Source of the DNA: Chloroflexota bacterium
GTDB taxonomy: Bacteria; Chloroflexota; Anaerolineae; Anaerolineales; Villigracilaceae
DNA: 64,000 nucleotides
NCBI GenBank assembly: GCA_013388685.1
Contig: JACAET010000007.1
Location: forward strand, 22,461-86,460
Direction: 5' to 3'
Both the position numbers and the translations under genes were made by a program. Numbering within the stretch: the first letter of the stretch is position 1; every line of letters begins with the position of its first letter. The notes under the pieces were generated by a model. That model searched no databases, was not told the origin of the DNA, and worked only from the letters and a program-made list of their open reading frames with translations. This document shows positions 53,580 through 62,405 of this stretch, piece by piece.

Positions 53580-54038
53580 TCACTGTTTTTCCAGCCGAAT
53601 TTTCAAATTTGACAGGAGCGCGCGCTGTGCCTGCTTTGCCTGCTCGACTACAAATTTTTCGAGCAGTCTATTCAACTTCACAAATTCCACGGTCTGAGTG
53701 ATCTTCGTGCCGACATCGTCGAATTGTTCGAAGCGGTAGGTGAAGACGATCTCGATGCGCGGCTTGCTGTAGACGTGAAATTTCAATTCGTCTTTCGGCT
53801 TGGTCAGGTGAATCACTGAGTAGATGCGGTTGCGGTAAACGGGAAGCCCCAGCAGGCGGAAGGTTTCCACCGTGTAGAACGGTCTCAGCACGATGCCGTC
53901 TGTGTCCCGTCTTTCTTTCAACACGTCTATTTCGGTGAGCAGCGGCTGGAGCCCAATCATGTTGAGGGGTTGTGAGAGATGGTCGTAAACGGTCTCTTTG
54001 GGGCAGTTAATGAAAACGGTCAATTCGAAGGAACGCAT
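53580..54038 (-). CDS. SRPBCC-superfamily protein
   Basis: A 152-residue single-domain protein with the START/polyketide-cyclase-like pattern: an N-terminal strand plus FINCPKETVYDHLSQP, a run of beta strands, and a long C-terminal helix (ERLLEKF-type, LNRLLEKFVVEQAKQAQRAL). It probably binds a hydrophobic ligand. It follows cydDC after 3 nt, so it is probably cotranscribed with it; a link to haem or quinone is a guess. Confidence 0.75.
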   Translation of the reverse strand: MRSFELTVFINCPKETVYDHLSQPLNMIGLQPLLTEIDVLKERRDTDGIVLRPFYTVETFRLLGLPVYRNRIYSVIHLTKPKDELKFHVYSKPRIEIVFTYRFEQFDDVGTKITQTVEFVKLNRLLEKFVVEQAKQAQRALLSNLKIRLEKQ

Positions 54039-54041
54039 GGG

Positions 54042-57000
54042 TCAGATCTCTATATCATACAACATTCTATTTTGCAAATTCCACAGGCGGCGGTACACGC
54101 CCTCGCTTTTCAGTAGTTCATCGTGTCTGCCGCGCTCTACGATTCTGCCGTGATCCAGCACGATGATTTCATCCATATTCTCCAGACCAATCAGGCGGTG
54201 GGTGATGAGCAGTGACGTCTTTTGTTTCATCACAGCCAACAGGGTTTCAAGAACCTGCTTTTCGGTGATGGGGTCGAGGTTGGCGGTGGGTTCATCGAGA
54301 ATCAGAATGGGCGCGTCTTTGAGCAACGCCCGTGCAATCGCCAGCCGCTGACGCTCGCCGCCCGAAAGCCGCAGTCCCTGTTCGCCGATCATCGTGTCGT
54401 AGCCTTTGGGCAGGCTCATGATGAAGTCATGGATTTGCGCCGCCCGCGCCGCCGCTTCCATTTCTTCCTGTGTGACTTTGGGACGCGCCAGCCGTAAATT
54501 CTCGCGGACGGATGCGTTGAAAAAGTAACTGTTCTGTGAGATGAGGGCGAATCTTTTTCGGACCTCATCCTGATTCAGCGACTTGAGCGACTCTCCGCCC
54601 AATCGTATTTCTCCCAACTCGTACTCCCAGAATCGGACCAACAAATTGGCGATAGTGCTTTTGCCCGCGCCGCTGGGACCAACGACGGCGAGCGAGGTTC
54701 CGGGTTGCAGGTCGAAGGTCACGTTTTGGAGGGCGGGGGTGGTGGCGCCGGGGTAGGTGAAGGTGAGATCGGTAATTTGTAAGTGGTAATTGGTGATTGG
54801 TGACTGAGCACTGATTACTCGATCACTGATTATTGGTTCTGCATCCACCACCTCGAACAACCGCTTCGCCGCTTCGCGGGAGGCGTTCCACATTTGGGCG
54901 GCGAGGGGCAGGGGGTTGACCGCTTCGAACGAGGCGAAAGTCATCAATGCGAAGGTTCCCAGCATGACACCCTTGATATTCCCTGCGGTGATTTGCGGAA
55001 TGACCAGCACAAGCATTGTCCACAGCCCGAGGTTGGTGAGCAATGTCCCCAGCGCGGAGTGAACTCCGTTGATGCGCGCCATCTGTTTTTGCGAGTCGCC
55101 GTAGGCTTTGCCTGTTGCGGCGAGACGTTTGGCACGGTCTGCGGCGCGACCGAAGGCGAGCAAATCGGCGAGACCCTGGATGCCGTCCACGAGTTGGGTT
55201 TGCAGGTCGGCGCGCTGGGTGATGAGACGCGCTCCAGGTTTGCGGCTGACGAGTTGGGCGAGGAGGGGCAGGATCAAACCCAAGGTGAGGAAAAAGCCGA
55301 GGAGGGTAAGAGCAAGCGTCGGGTGGAAAGAGGCGAAGAAGAGGGCGGTGAAAAGTCCCACGAGGATGGCGGTCAAAGAGGGCGAAACGACGCGGACGTA
55401 GAAGTTTTCCAGTGTTTCCACATCGCCGATGACGCGGGCGAGCAGGTCTCCGCTTTTGTAGTCCATCAGGCGGGCGGGGGCGAGGGGTTCGAGACGTTCG
55501 TAGAACCAGACGCGCAGGCGGGCGAGAAGGCGGAAGGTAACGTTGTGTGAGACGAGACGTTCGAGGTAGCGGAAGACGGCGCGCGTGATGCCGAAGAGAC
55601 GGGTCATGACGACGGAGACGCCCAAGTCGGCGACGGATGCCGCGATGGCGGCGGTGGAGATGAGCCACGAGGATGTGCCGATGAGCGCGACGCTGGAGCC
55701 GATGGTGAGGGCGCTGAGCAGGACGGAGAGGGCAACCCAGTTCCAGGAGCTGTTGAGGAAGGTGAGCAGGCGGGGGAGGATTTTGGATTTACGATTTGCG
55801 ATTGACGATTGGTAATGGGTGATTGGTAATTGGTAATTGGTAATTGGTTGAAGGTTGGGGGGTGAAGGTTGAACGTCGAAGGTCGAAGGTCGAATGTCAA
55901 GTTCGATATGTGACGTTTGACTTTTGACGTTTGACTCGGTTCCCTGATACGTTTTGACCATCTCCGCATACTCGCCATTTTGTTTGATGAGTTCGCTGTG
56001 TGTGCCTTGTTCGACGATGCGAGCCTGGTCGAGGACGATGATTTGATCTGCCTGGAAGATGGTGTTGAGACGGTGGGCAATGGTGATGACCGTCCGTCCC
56101 TGCATGAGGCGGCGGGTGGATGCTTCAAGCAGGGCTTCGGTTTCGGGGTCGAGGCTGGAGGTGGGTTCGTCGAGGATGAGGATGGGGGAATTTTTGAGGA
56201 AGGCGCGGGCGATGGCGAGGCGCTGGGCTTGTCCGCCGCTGAGACGCGCTCCGCTTTCGCCGATGACGGTGTCGTATTGGTCGGGGAGGGTTTCGATGAA
56301 GTCGTGCAGGTGGGCGGCTTTGGCGGCTTCGATCACCTCTTCGAGAGTCGCATCGGGTTTGCCGAGGCGGATGTTGGCGGCGAGGGTGTCGTGGAAGAGG
56401 TGGGGTTTTTGAGGAACCCAGGCGATGTTCTGGTGTAATTGGTAATTGGTAATTGGTGGGTTCGTGAGGATTTGCCCAGATGTAGGTTGGATGAAGCCGA
56501 GCAGGAGGTTGACGAGGGTGGATTTGCCCGCTCCCGTTTTGCCGACGAGGGCGATGTGCTGACCTGCGTGGATGGTGAGGTTGATGTTTTGGAGGGAGGG
56601 AGTGGTTTCGCCAGGGTAGGTGAAGGAGACATTGGTAATTTGTAATTGGTAATTGGTGATTTGAACCGACTGATCACTGCTCACTGATAACTGGTTAATG
56701 ACAACTGGCGTATCCAAAATCTCGAAAATTTTCTTTGCTGCGGTTGTTCCCGACATGCCCGCGTGGAATCTTGCTCCGAGGGCGCGCAGGGGCATGTAGA
56801 ATTCGGGGGCTAGCACGAGCAGGAAGAATGCCGGCTGGAATTCCATGCGGTTGTACAGCAGGCGGAAGCCGATCTCGACGGCTATGATGGCGGTGCTGAG
56901 GGTGGCAAGCAGTTCGAGGGCGAGGGCGGAAAGGAAGGTGATGCGCAGGACGCCGAGAGTGGTGTCACGGTATTGTTCGCTGACGCGTTCGATGTTTTTG

Positions 57001-57650
57001 GCGTGGGATTTGGAGCGCCCGAAGAGTTTGAGGGTGGTCAGTCCCTGCAGGCTGTCGAGGAAGTGGGCGGAGAGGCGGGAGAGGGTGTCGTACTGGCGTT
57101 TGGTGACGATTTCGGCGCCTTTGCCGATCATGATCATGAAGAAGGGGATGAGCGGCGCGGTGACAAGCAGGATGATTCCCGTAAGCAGGTCAATGGGAAA
57201 GACGAAAACAAGGATGGAGAGCGGAACAAGCGCGGTGATGATGAGTTGTGGGAGGTACTGGCTGTAGTACGCGTCCAGCGCTTCGATGCCCTCGACGGCG
57301 GCTGTGGTCAGTTCGCCGGTGCGTTGTCCGCGCGTGTAGGCGGGACCGAGTTTGAGGAGGTGGTCGAAGAGGCGCCCGCGCAGGTCGGTTTTGATGCGCA
57401 CGGCGACGGCGTTGGCGCTGACTTCGTTGACCCAGGTGAGGAGGGACCGCACGGCGATGACGAGCAGGATGAGACGCAGCCAGTTCGAGACTTGCGCGAG
57501 GGTCTGTCCCTTGAGGAAGACTCCGTCCACGGTGAGGCTGAGGAGGTAAGCCTGGCTGATGGTCAGGAGTCCTGCCAGAAGTCCGGAAAGAACCGTGAGG
57601 AGGAGGGGGAGGCGGGCGTCGCGGGTGAGGGTGAGGAGTCGGCGGTGCAT
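54042..57650 (-). CDS. cydDC: Fused CydD-CydC ABC exporter
   Basis: A 1202-residue tandem ABC exporter. Half 1 is CydD-like (EFYMPLRALGARFHAG; Walker A VGKTGAGKST; signature LSGGQAQRLAIARA; LILDEPTSSLD). Half 2 is CydC-like (WFYERLEPLAPARLMDYKSG; GPSGAGKST; LSGGERQRLAIARALL; LILDEPTANLD). CydDC exports thiols or handles haem for assembly of cytochrome bd and here lies downstream of cydAB. Four segments (near residues 320-342, 399-406, about 600-620 and 938-960) are encoded by TAATTGG-type repeat DNA and read ITNYQL or similar. No ribosome site is seen before ATG 57650. Confidence 0.9.
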   Translation of the reverse strand: MHRRLLTLTRDARLPLLLTVLSGLLAGLLTISQAYLLSLTVDGVFLKGQTLAQVSNWLRLILLVIAVRSLLTWVNEVSANAVAVRIKTDLRGRLFDHLLKLGPAYTRGQRTGELTTAAVEGIEALDAYYSQYLPQLIITALVPLSILVFVFPIDLLTGIILLVTAPLIPFFMIMIGKGAEIVTKRQYDTLSRLSAHFLDSLQGLTTLKLFGRSKSHAKNIERVSEQYRDTTLGVLRITFLSALALELLATLSTAIIAVEIGFRLLYNRMEFQPAFFLLVLAPEFYMPLRALGARFHAGMSGTTAAKKIFEILDTPVVINQLSVSSDQSVQITNYQLQITNVSFTYPGETTPSLQNINLTIHAGQHIALVGKTGAGKSTLVNLLLGFIQPTSGQILTNPPITNYQLHQNIAWVPQKPHLFHDTLAANIRLGKPDATLEEVIEAAKAAHLHDFIETLPDQYDTVIGESGARLSGGQAQRLAIARAFLKNSPILILDEPTSSLDPETEALLEASTRRLMQGRTVITIAHRLNTIFQADQIIVLDQARIVEQGTHSELIKQNGEYAEMVKTYQGTESNVKSQTSHIELDIRPSTFDVQPSPPNLQPITNYQLPITHYQSSIANRKSKILPRLLTFLNSSWNWVALSVLLSALTIGSSVALIGTSSWLISTAAIAASVADLGVSVVMTRLFGITRAVFRYLERLVSHNVTFRLLARLRVWFYERLEPLAPARLMDYKSGDLLARVIGDVETLENFYVRVVSPSLTAILVGLFTALFFASFHPTLALTLLGFFLTLGLILPLLAQLVSRKPGARLITQRADLQTQLVDGIQGLADLLAFGRAADRAKRLAATGKAYGDSQKQMARINGVHSALGTLLTNLGLWTMLVLVIPQITAGNIKGVMLGTFALMTFASFEAVNPLPLAAQMWNASREAAKRLFEVVDAEPIISDRVISAQSPITNYHLQITDLTFTYPGATTPALQNVTFDLQPGTSLAVVGPSGAGKSTIANLLVRFWEYELGEIRLGGESLKSLNQDEVRKRFALISQNSYFFNASVRENLRLARPKVTQEEMEAAARAAQIHDFIMSLPKGYDTMIGEQGLRLSGGERQRLAIARALLKDAPILILDEPTANLDPITEKQVLETLLAVMKQKTSLLITHRLIGLENMDEIIVLDHGRIVERGRHDELLKSEGVYRRLWNLQNRMLYDIEI
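54771..54838. repeat. Heptamer-type repeat inside cydDC, before the second ATPase domain
   Basis: GGTAATTTGTAAGTGGTAAT is followed by TGGTGATTGGTGACTGAGC and CTGATTACTCGATCACTG. It encodes about 20 residues, including SPITNYHLQITD, just before the first strand of the second nucleotide-binding domain. Confidence 0.8.
55801..55850. repeat. Heptamer repeat inside cydDC, inter-half linker
   Basis: Four uninterrupted or near-uninterrupted TGGTAAT heptamers. On the minus strand they encode ITNYQLPITNYQ-like residues in the linker between the CydD and CydC halves. The neighbouring GAAGGTTGA/GTCGAAGGTCGAAGG words (55845-55890) are a second short repeat. Confidence 0.85.
56434..56457. repeat. Heptamer repeat inside cydDC, first ATPase domain
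   Basis: Three GTAATTG-phase units encode the PPITNYQLHQN segment between Walker A and the Q-loop, where exporters have a variable loop. Confidence 0.8.
56632..56700. repeat. Heptamer-type repeat inside cydDC, before the first ATPase domain
   Basis: TTGGTAATTTGTAATTGG, then TAATTGGTGATTTGAACC, then ACTGATCACTGCTCACTG. The order of words matches 54771-54838. It encodes NQLSVSSDQSVQITNYQLQ just before the first strand of the first nucleotide-binding domain. Confidence 0.8.
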
Positions 57651-57690
57651 GGGGTTTGAGTCAGAGGTCGAAGGTTGGCAAGTTAAAAGG

Positions 57691-57729
57691 TTGGAAGGTT
57701 GAAGCGAGTATACCCCGTCAACCTTCCAA
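57691..57729 (-). terminator. Hairpin between cydB and cydDC
   Basis: TTGGAAGGTTGA and TCAACCTTCCAA form a 12-bp perfect stem with a 15-nt loop. On the minus strand it is followed by CCTTTTAAC, a weak T-tract. It may attenuate cydDC or be another repeat hairpin. Confidence 0.55.
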
Positions 57730-57758
57730 TGTTCAAATTTTCAAACGTGCAAATGAAC

Positions 57759-58799
57759 TTAGTAGACCAGCGTCTTCTTATCGGTGCTGATGCGTTTGCG
57801 GAACATGTAGTAGGTCCAGCCCTGGTAGGCGAGTACGATGGGGACGAAGATCAGGGCGACGATGGACATGACCGTGAGCGTGTATTGCGAGGAGGAGGCG
57901 TTGTAGATGGTGAGCGACCAGTCGGGGTTGAGGCTGGAGATCATGACGCGCGGGAACATCAGGGTGAAGAAGGTGACCTGGGTCAGGACGATGTGCGCGG
58001 CGACGCTGATGAACGCCCAGCCTTCCATCTTGCGATTGATGAAGTAGATGGAGACCAGCAGAGCGGCGTAGGAGGCGATGGGTGTGATGCCCGGGTTGAT
58101 GCCCAGTTTGGTGCGGATGTCGGTGTAGAGGTAGGTGGCGATGAGTAACAGGGTGGTGACGACGGCGGCGGCGATGTAGAGTTTTTTGGAGAGGGCATGC
58201 GCGCGCTCACGCAGTTCGCCTTCGAGTTTGAGCGCCAGGAAGTTCGCGCCGTGCAGCAGGAAGACGGTCACGGTGGCGAGCCCGCCGATCAAGCCGTAGG
58301 GGTTGAGCAGACCGAGGGTGGTCATGATGCCGTTGGGGCTGACGTAGTTCATGTTCGCGTCAATCGGGACGCCCTTAGCGAGATTGGCAAACGCCGTGCC
58401 GAGCAGGAGCGCGGGAAGGAAGGAGCCGATGGCGATCATCCAGTCGAAGCGGTTGCGCCATTTCGGGTCGGGATTCTTGGAGCGGTATTCGAAGGAGACG
58501 CCGCGGATGATGAGACCGGTCAGGAGCAGGAAGAGCGGCAGGTAGAAACCGCTGAACATGGTGGCATACCAGTGCGGGAAGGCGGCAAAGGTTGCGCCGC
58601 CGGCGGTGAGCAGCCAGACTTCGTTCCCGTCCCAGACGGAGCCGATGGCGTTGATGATGGCGCGGCGTTCCTCGTCCTTTTTGCCAAGGAAGGGCAGGAG
58701 CATGCCCACGCCGAAGTCGAAGCCTTCGAGGAAGTAGAAGCCGATCCAAAGGACGGCGATGAGGATGAACCAGATGGTTTGAAGCGTTTCGTAAGACAT
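57759..58799 (-). CDS. cydB: Cytochrome bd oxidase subunit II
   Basis: A 346-residue membrane protein with about nine helices. The N-terminus LQTIWFILIAVLWIGFYFLE and FDFGVGMLLPFLGKKDEERR, then IGSVWDGNEVWLLTAGGATF, are the conserved CydB blocks. It forms the oxidase with CydA. GGAGG lies 9 nt before ATG 58799, and cydA ends 13 nt upstream. Confidence 0.95.
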   Translation of the reverse strand: MSYETLQTIWFILIAVLWIGFYFLEGFDFGVGMLLPFLGKKDEERRAIINAIGSVWDGNEVWLLTAGGATFAAFPHWYATMFSGFYLPLFLLLTGLIIRGVSFEYRSKNPDPKWRNRFDWMIAIGSFLPALLLGTAFANLAKGVPIDANMNYVSPNGIMTTLGLLNPYGLIGGLATVTVFLLHGANFLALKLEGELRERAHALSKKLYIAAAVVTTLLLIATYLYTDIRTKLGINPGITPIASYAALLVSIYFINRKMEGWAFISVAAHIVLTQVTFFTLMFPRVMISSLNPDWSLTIYNASSSQYTLTVMSIVALIFVPIVLAYQGWTYYMFRKRISTDKKTLVY

Positions 58800-58812
58800 G
58801 TTGAGCCTCCGA

Positions 58813-60219
58813 TTAGTCGTCCGCGCCGACGAGGGCGGGAGCAGCGTCAACCGATTCGTGCATGGCGGCGTCGGGTCCCGCTTTGGCGTATTTGAGCATG
58901 AGTTTGACCATGACGACAGCCAGCGCGCCGTAGACGAGGGTGTAGCCGATCAGTGAGATGAGCAGGTCGAGGGTGGTGAGATTCGGCGAGACCGCATCTT
59001 CCACTTTGAGCAAGCCTTGAACGATCCAGGGCTGGCGTCCCATTTCGGTCAGAATCCAGCCTGAGGCATTGGCGAGATACGGCAGGGCGAGCGCGCCAAA
59101 CGGGACGAATTTCAGCCATTTGGCGTTTTCATAGTCCTTTTTGCGGGTTGCCCACAGGAAGAATGCCGATGCGCCCATCATGATGAAGCCGAAGGTCATC
59201 ATGATGCGGAAGGTCCAGTAGGTGACCACCATCAGCGGGATGTAATCGCCGGGACCGTAGAGCGCCTCGTATTCTGCCTGGATGTCGTACACGCCGCGCA
59301 CTTCGCAGTCGAAGTTGTTGCAGGCGAGGAAACTCAGCACGCCGGGAATGCCGAGCTGACTGGTGCGCAACGACCAGACCTCACGCTTGCCGCTCAAATC
59401 GCCGATGGTGAGGATCGAGAAATCGGCGGGGGCGGAGGTTTCCCAGTGTGCCTCGATGGCGGCAAATTTCATGGGCTGGTTTTCATACATGAACTGTCCC
59501 ATGGTGTGACCGCCCAAAAAGACCAGCGTACTGGCAATCAAACCGACCAGCGCGCCCATCTGGAACGAGCGCTTGAAGAAATCCACGTTTTGCTTGCGCA
59601 GCAGGTGCCAGGCGCTGACCGCCAGGATCATGAAGGATGCCATCGCCAGACCATCTGCAATGGTGTGCCAGAAGAAGATCCAGCCTTTGGGGTTGCCGAC
59701 CAGCGCAAAGAAGTTGACCAGTTCTGCGCGCCCGTTGGCTTCGTTGATGACGTAGCCGACCGGGTGCTGCATCCAGCCGTTGGCGAGCAGAATCCAGAGC
59801 GCAGACAGGTTCGAGCCGATGGCGACCAGCCAGATCGAAGCCAGGTGAACCTTCTCGGGGACGCGCCCTTCGCCGAAGATCCAGATGCCGAGGAAAGTGG
59901 ATTCCATGAAGAACGCCAGCAGCGCTTCCACTGCCAGCGGGGCGCCGAAGATGTCGCCCACATAGCGGCTGTACTCGCTCCAGTTCATACCGAACTGGAA
60001 TTCCTGCACGATGCCTGTCACCACCCCAATGGCAAAGTTGATGAGAAACAACTTCCCCCAGAATTTTGCCATCTTGCGCCAGGTTTCGTCCCGCGTTTGG
60101 TAATAGCGGGTCTGCATGAATGCCACGAACCAGCCCATCCCCAGCGTCAGCGGAACGAACAGCCAGTGATAGATGGTTGTCAGGGCAAACTGCAATCGAG
60201 AAAGTGTGATTGGGTCCAT
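58813..60219 (-). CDS. cydA: Cytochrome bd oxidase subunit I
   Basis: A 468-residue membrane protein. The haem-ligand His lies near the N-terminus (TTIYHWLFVPLTLGMGW); a second His is in FFWHTIADGLAMASF; and the C-terminal GWILTEMGRQPWIVQG block contains the conserved GRQPW near the haem b558 Met region. The quinol-binding Q-loop is of moderate length. It reduces oxygen with quinol. ATG 60219 has AAGGAG 6-7 nt upstream. It follows the Rrf2 gene by 49 nt. Confidence 0.96.
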   Translation of the reverse strand: MDPITLSRLQFALTTIYHWLFVPLTLGMGWFVAFMQTRYYQTRDETWRKMAKFWGKLFLINFAIGVVTGIVQEFQFGMNWSEYSRYVGDIFGAPLAVEALLAFFMESTFLGIWIFGEGRVPEKVHLASIWLVAIGSNLSALWILLANGWMQHPVGYVINEANGRAELVNFFALVGNPKGWIFFWHTIADGLAMASFMILAVSAWHLLRKQNVDFFKRSFQMGALVGLIASTLVFLGGHTMGQFMYENQPMKFAAIEAHWETSAPADFSILTIGDLSGKREVWSLRTSQLGIPGVLSFLACNNFDCEVRGVYDIQAEYEALYGPGDYIPLMVVTYWTFRIMMTFGFIMMGASAFFLWATRKKDYENAKWLKFVPFGALALPYLANASGWILTEMGRQPWIVQGLLKVEDAVSPNLTTLDLLISLIGYTLVYGALAVVMVKLMLKYAKAGPDAAMHESVDAAPALVGADD

Positions 60220-60268
60220 AGACTCTCCTTGAAAAAATGATGGATGTGCCCTCCGCGGGTACAAATGA

Positions 60269-60715
60269 CTAAACCAGACTTGGCATTACCATTGGGATGC
60301 CAAGCGATTCTTTGACCAGATCCTCGAACGTGATCGCCGCCATCTCGCGCAGCATCGCCGCCTGAACGCGTCCCCACTTCGACCGAACCGGGCAATTCGC
60401 CTGAAACGGACAGTCGTCCTCGCCCTTGACCTGCAAACACTCCGAAAGCAGAATCGGTCCCTCGAATGCCTCCACCACATCCCGCAGGGTGATCTGCGAG
60501 GCGGGGCGGGGCAGTGACAACCCGCCGTCGCGCCCTGGGAAGGTATCGAGCAGTCCCTCGCGCGCCAGTTGCGCCACAATGCGCGGCATAAATGCCTTGG
60601 GTATCAGCATTTCCTGTTGAATTTCAGCCGTGGAGAGCCGCGCTCCCTCGCCTCGCTTTGCAAGGGCAAGCATCACTCGAACGGCGTAATCGGTTTGGCG
60701 GTTGATTTTGAGCAT
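60269..60715 (-). CDS. Rrf2-family regulator with Fe-S-type Cys triad (NsrR/IscR-like)
   Basis: A 148-residue winged-helix protein starting MLKINRQTDYAVRVMLALAK. The Cys triad is Cys93-x8-Cys102-x5-Cys108 (SECLQVKGEDDC, PFQANC), as expected for a cluster-binding Rrf2 sensor. As first gene of the cydAB unit it is a likely regulator of bd oxidase in response to NO, oxygen or Fe-S status. There is no ribosome site; TATAGA lies 8 nt before the start, so the mRNA is leaderless or nearly so. Confidence 0.88.
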   Translation of the reverse strand: MLKINRQTDYAVRVMLALAKRGEGARLSTAEIQQEMLIPKAFMPRIVAQLAREGLLDTFPGRDGGLSLPRPASQITLRDVVEAFEGPILLSECLQVKGEDDCPFQANCPVRSKWGRVQAAMLREMAAITFEDLVKESLGIPMVMPSLV

Positions 60716-60922
60716 GTGAGTGTTCTATAAAACCATGACAACAAAGGTAAACGTTGACCTCGATTGTAAGCATTTTGCATTAAGTGAAGATGTGTAATTT
60801 GTCACAAACATATGGTTATAGATGTAATATGCAAAATCTGCTGCTTTTTCTCCTGTTTGACTCCGGCGTCTCTGCCTCATTGCGGATGTTATAATCCATT
60901 AAAAATTCCCTCGAGGTGTGCA
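60716..60922. other. Divergent promoter region, Rrf2/cydAB and lgt
   Basis: On the minus strand TTTACC-16-TATAGA precedes the Rrf2 gene. On the plus strand an extended -10 TGTTATAAT (60887-60895) precedes lgt. The AT-rich middle (60760-60835) contains AAGATGTGTAATTTG, which resembles an NsrR half-site, but I cannot support a full operator. Confidence 0.45.
60887..60895 (+). promoter_or_regulatory. Extended -10 promoter of lgt
   Basis: TGT-TATAAT, the same layout as the nuo promoter. The expected start is near 60902, giving a 20-nt leader. Confidence 0.6.
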
Positions 60923-61945
60923 TTGATAAATCCCGTAATTTTTACGATTGGTAATTTCTCGCTGCGCTGGTACGGCGTGATCGTGATGGTCGGCGTGATC
61001 GTCGGCTCGCTGATGGTAGAGCGTACCCTCAAGCGCTATGGTGAAAACCCCGATACGATTTGGGATGCGCTGGTGTGGTGGGTATCGTTTGGTCCAACGA
61101 TCAAGACACCCGTTGGCAATTTTCGATTGGGCTTGCCGCTCGGTGTTCTGCCGATGGGGATCATCGGCGCGCGGCTGTGGTATGTGCTCAACGACATTTT
61201 GGGAGGCAATACCCGCTATTTGGAAGATCCCTCCCAAATTTACAAAGTCTGGGAAGGCGGCTTGCACATTTACGGCGCCCTTTTGTTTGGCGCAGTGACC
61301 CTTATCCTCTTTTTGCGCCGCCGCAACCTTGACCTTTGGCTGTTCCTCGACGCGGCTGGACCGGCGCTGTTGATCGGGCAGGGGATAGGGCGGATTGCCA
61401 ACTTCATCAATCAGGAGTTGTACGGTCCGCCGACGACGCTTCCATGGGGGATTCCCATTGACCGCCTCCACCGCCTGCCGCAGTTTGCCAATTTGCCCGA
61501 GTCGACCCGCTTCCACCCGACCTTTGCCTACGAACTGCTCTGGAACTTCGCCGCCGCTGGAGTTTTGCTCTGGCTGTGGAATCGCTACAAGCACGAGATC
61601 AAACCCGGCGCCATTTTTGCCGGCTGGATGATGCTGGCAGGCATTGGGCGGGTATGGATCGAATTCTTCCGCCCAGACCAGCCGAAAATTGGGAATACGC
61701 TCATCAGTTATTCGATGGTTGCTGCGGCAGTGATGGCAGTTACAGGTGCAATTCTGCTCATGGCGCGCTACAAGGCAATCCCTGTGGCGTTTGCCGAAAC
61801 CTGGGAGGACGAATATCGCATCGGCGGGCAGGAACGGCTGGTTGAAGAACCTGTGTTTGAAGAAAGTGAGGAGGAAGAAGAGGAAACCCCTCCTGCAAGA
61901 CGAGTCGCCGCGAAAGGAGTCTCCTCGCGCGATAAATCCAAGTAA
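60923..61945 (+). CDS. lgt: Prolipoprotein diacylglyceryl transferase
   Basis: A 340-residue membrane enzyme starting at TTG 60923, with GAGGTG 4-5 nt upstream. The frame is open further 5' but without family similarity. Signature segments are GLHIYGALLFG, IGQGIGRIANFINQELYGPP (Lgt signature with the conserved Arg and Asn), HPTFAYELLWN and GRVWIEFFRPDQP. It transfers diacylglycerol to lipobox Cys, for example of the cytochrome lipoprotein at 3926-5815. The C-terminal 45 residues are a charged tail (EESEEEEEETPP) beyond the usual end. Confidence 0.95.
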   Translation: MINPVIFTIGNFSLRWYGVIVMVGVIVGSLMVERTLKRYGENPDTIWDALVWWVSFGPTIKTPVGNFRLGLPLGVLPMGIIGARLWYVLNDILGGNTRYLEDPSQIYKVWEGGLHIYGALLFGAVTLILFLRRRNLDLWLFLDAAGPALLIGQGIGRIANFINQELYGPPTTLPWGIPIDRLHRLPQFANLPESTRFHPTFAYELLWNFAAAGVLLWLWNRYKHEIKPGAIFAGWMMLAGIGRVWIEFFRPDQPKIGNTLISYSMVAAAVMAVTGAILLMARYKAIPVAFAETWEDEYRIGGQERLVEEPVFEESEEEEEETPPARRVAAKGVSSRDKSK

Positions 61946-62076
61946 CTGATATGACGCAGGTTGCCGTAACTCGACAGGCAAAACATATCCCGCCCCGTAT
62001 GCGCAAGTTCCAGGCGCATCCTGTGTTCTTTGCGAGATCGAGCATCAGACCGTGATCGAGATAAGGCAAACCCGCC
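61946..62076. other. Spacer after lgt, nothing recognised
   Basis: 131 bp between convergent lgt and the PIN relic. No hairpin with a T-tract and no supported frame. Confidence 0.4.
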
Positions 62077-62405
62077 TCATTTCACATCCACAGCCGGTTT
62101 TCCGTTCAAACGAAACTGCCGGTTTCCAGACTCGCTGATGGAGGATGTAAGATCAGTCTCCGTCGAAATAGCGATCGGGTTCAAGTCAATGGCTGGACGT
62201 TCCTCTGCAAGGATTTCTCCAACCCACCGATATTCGTCCAGAATTTCCTGCGAAACGACCGGTTCAAACTCGCCCTCCTGCCAAGCCTTCAATATCTCAT
62301 ACGACGGACCGCTAACACTTGCACCGAACGCAAGTGCGGTGAGAACACGCCAGAGACGAATACATTCGTATCCATCACGATTTTCAAATCCAGGACGACC
62401 TTCAT
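62077..62405 (-). pseudogene. PIN-domain toxin, interrupted
   Basis: From ATG 62405 the frame reads MDTNVFVSGVF, with the first PIN Asp, and then shifts. The continuation SGPSYEILKAWQEGEFEPVV and SQEILDEYRWVGEILAEE, which carries the second acidic residues, is in another frame. Removing 29 nt that contain the hairpin CACTTGC/GCAAGTG (near 62316-62336) restores one continuous PIN frame (VSGVFSGPSYEILKAW). The start overlaps the antitoxin stop by 4 nt, as in intact toxin-antitoxin pairs. PIN toxins are Mg-dependent RNases; this copy should be inactive. Confidence 0.72.

Noticed and set aside
54771..56700. CRISPR-like spacing of repeats in cydDC
   Set aside because: The units are 7 nt, lie in an open reading frame and have no regular spacers or cas genes nearby.
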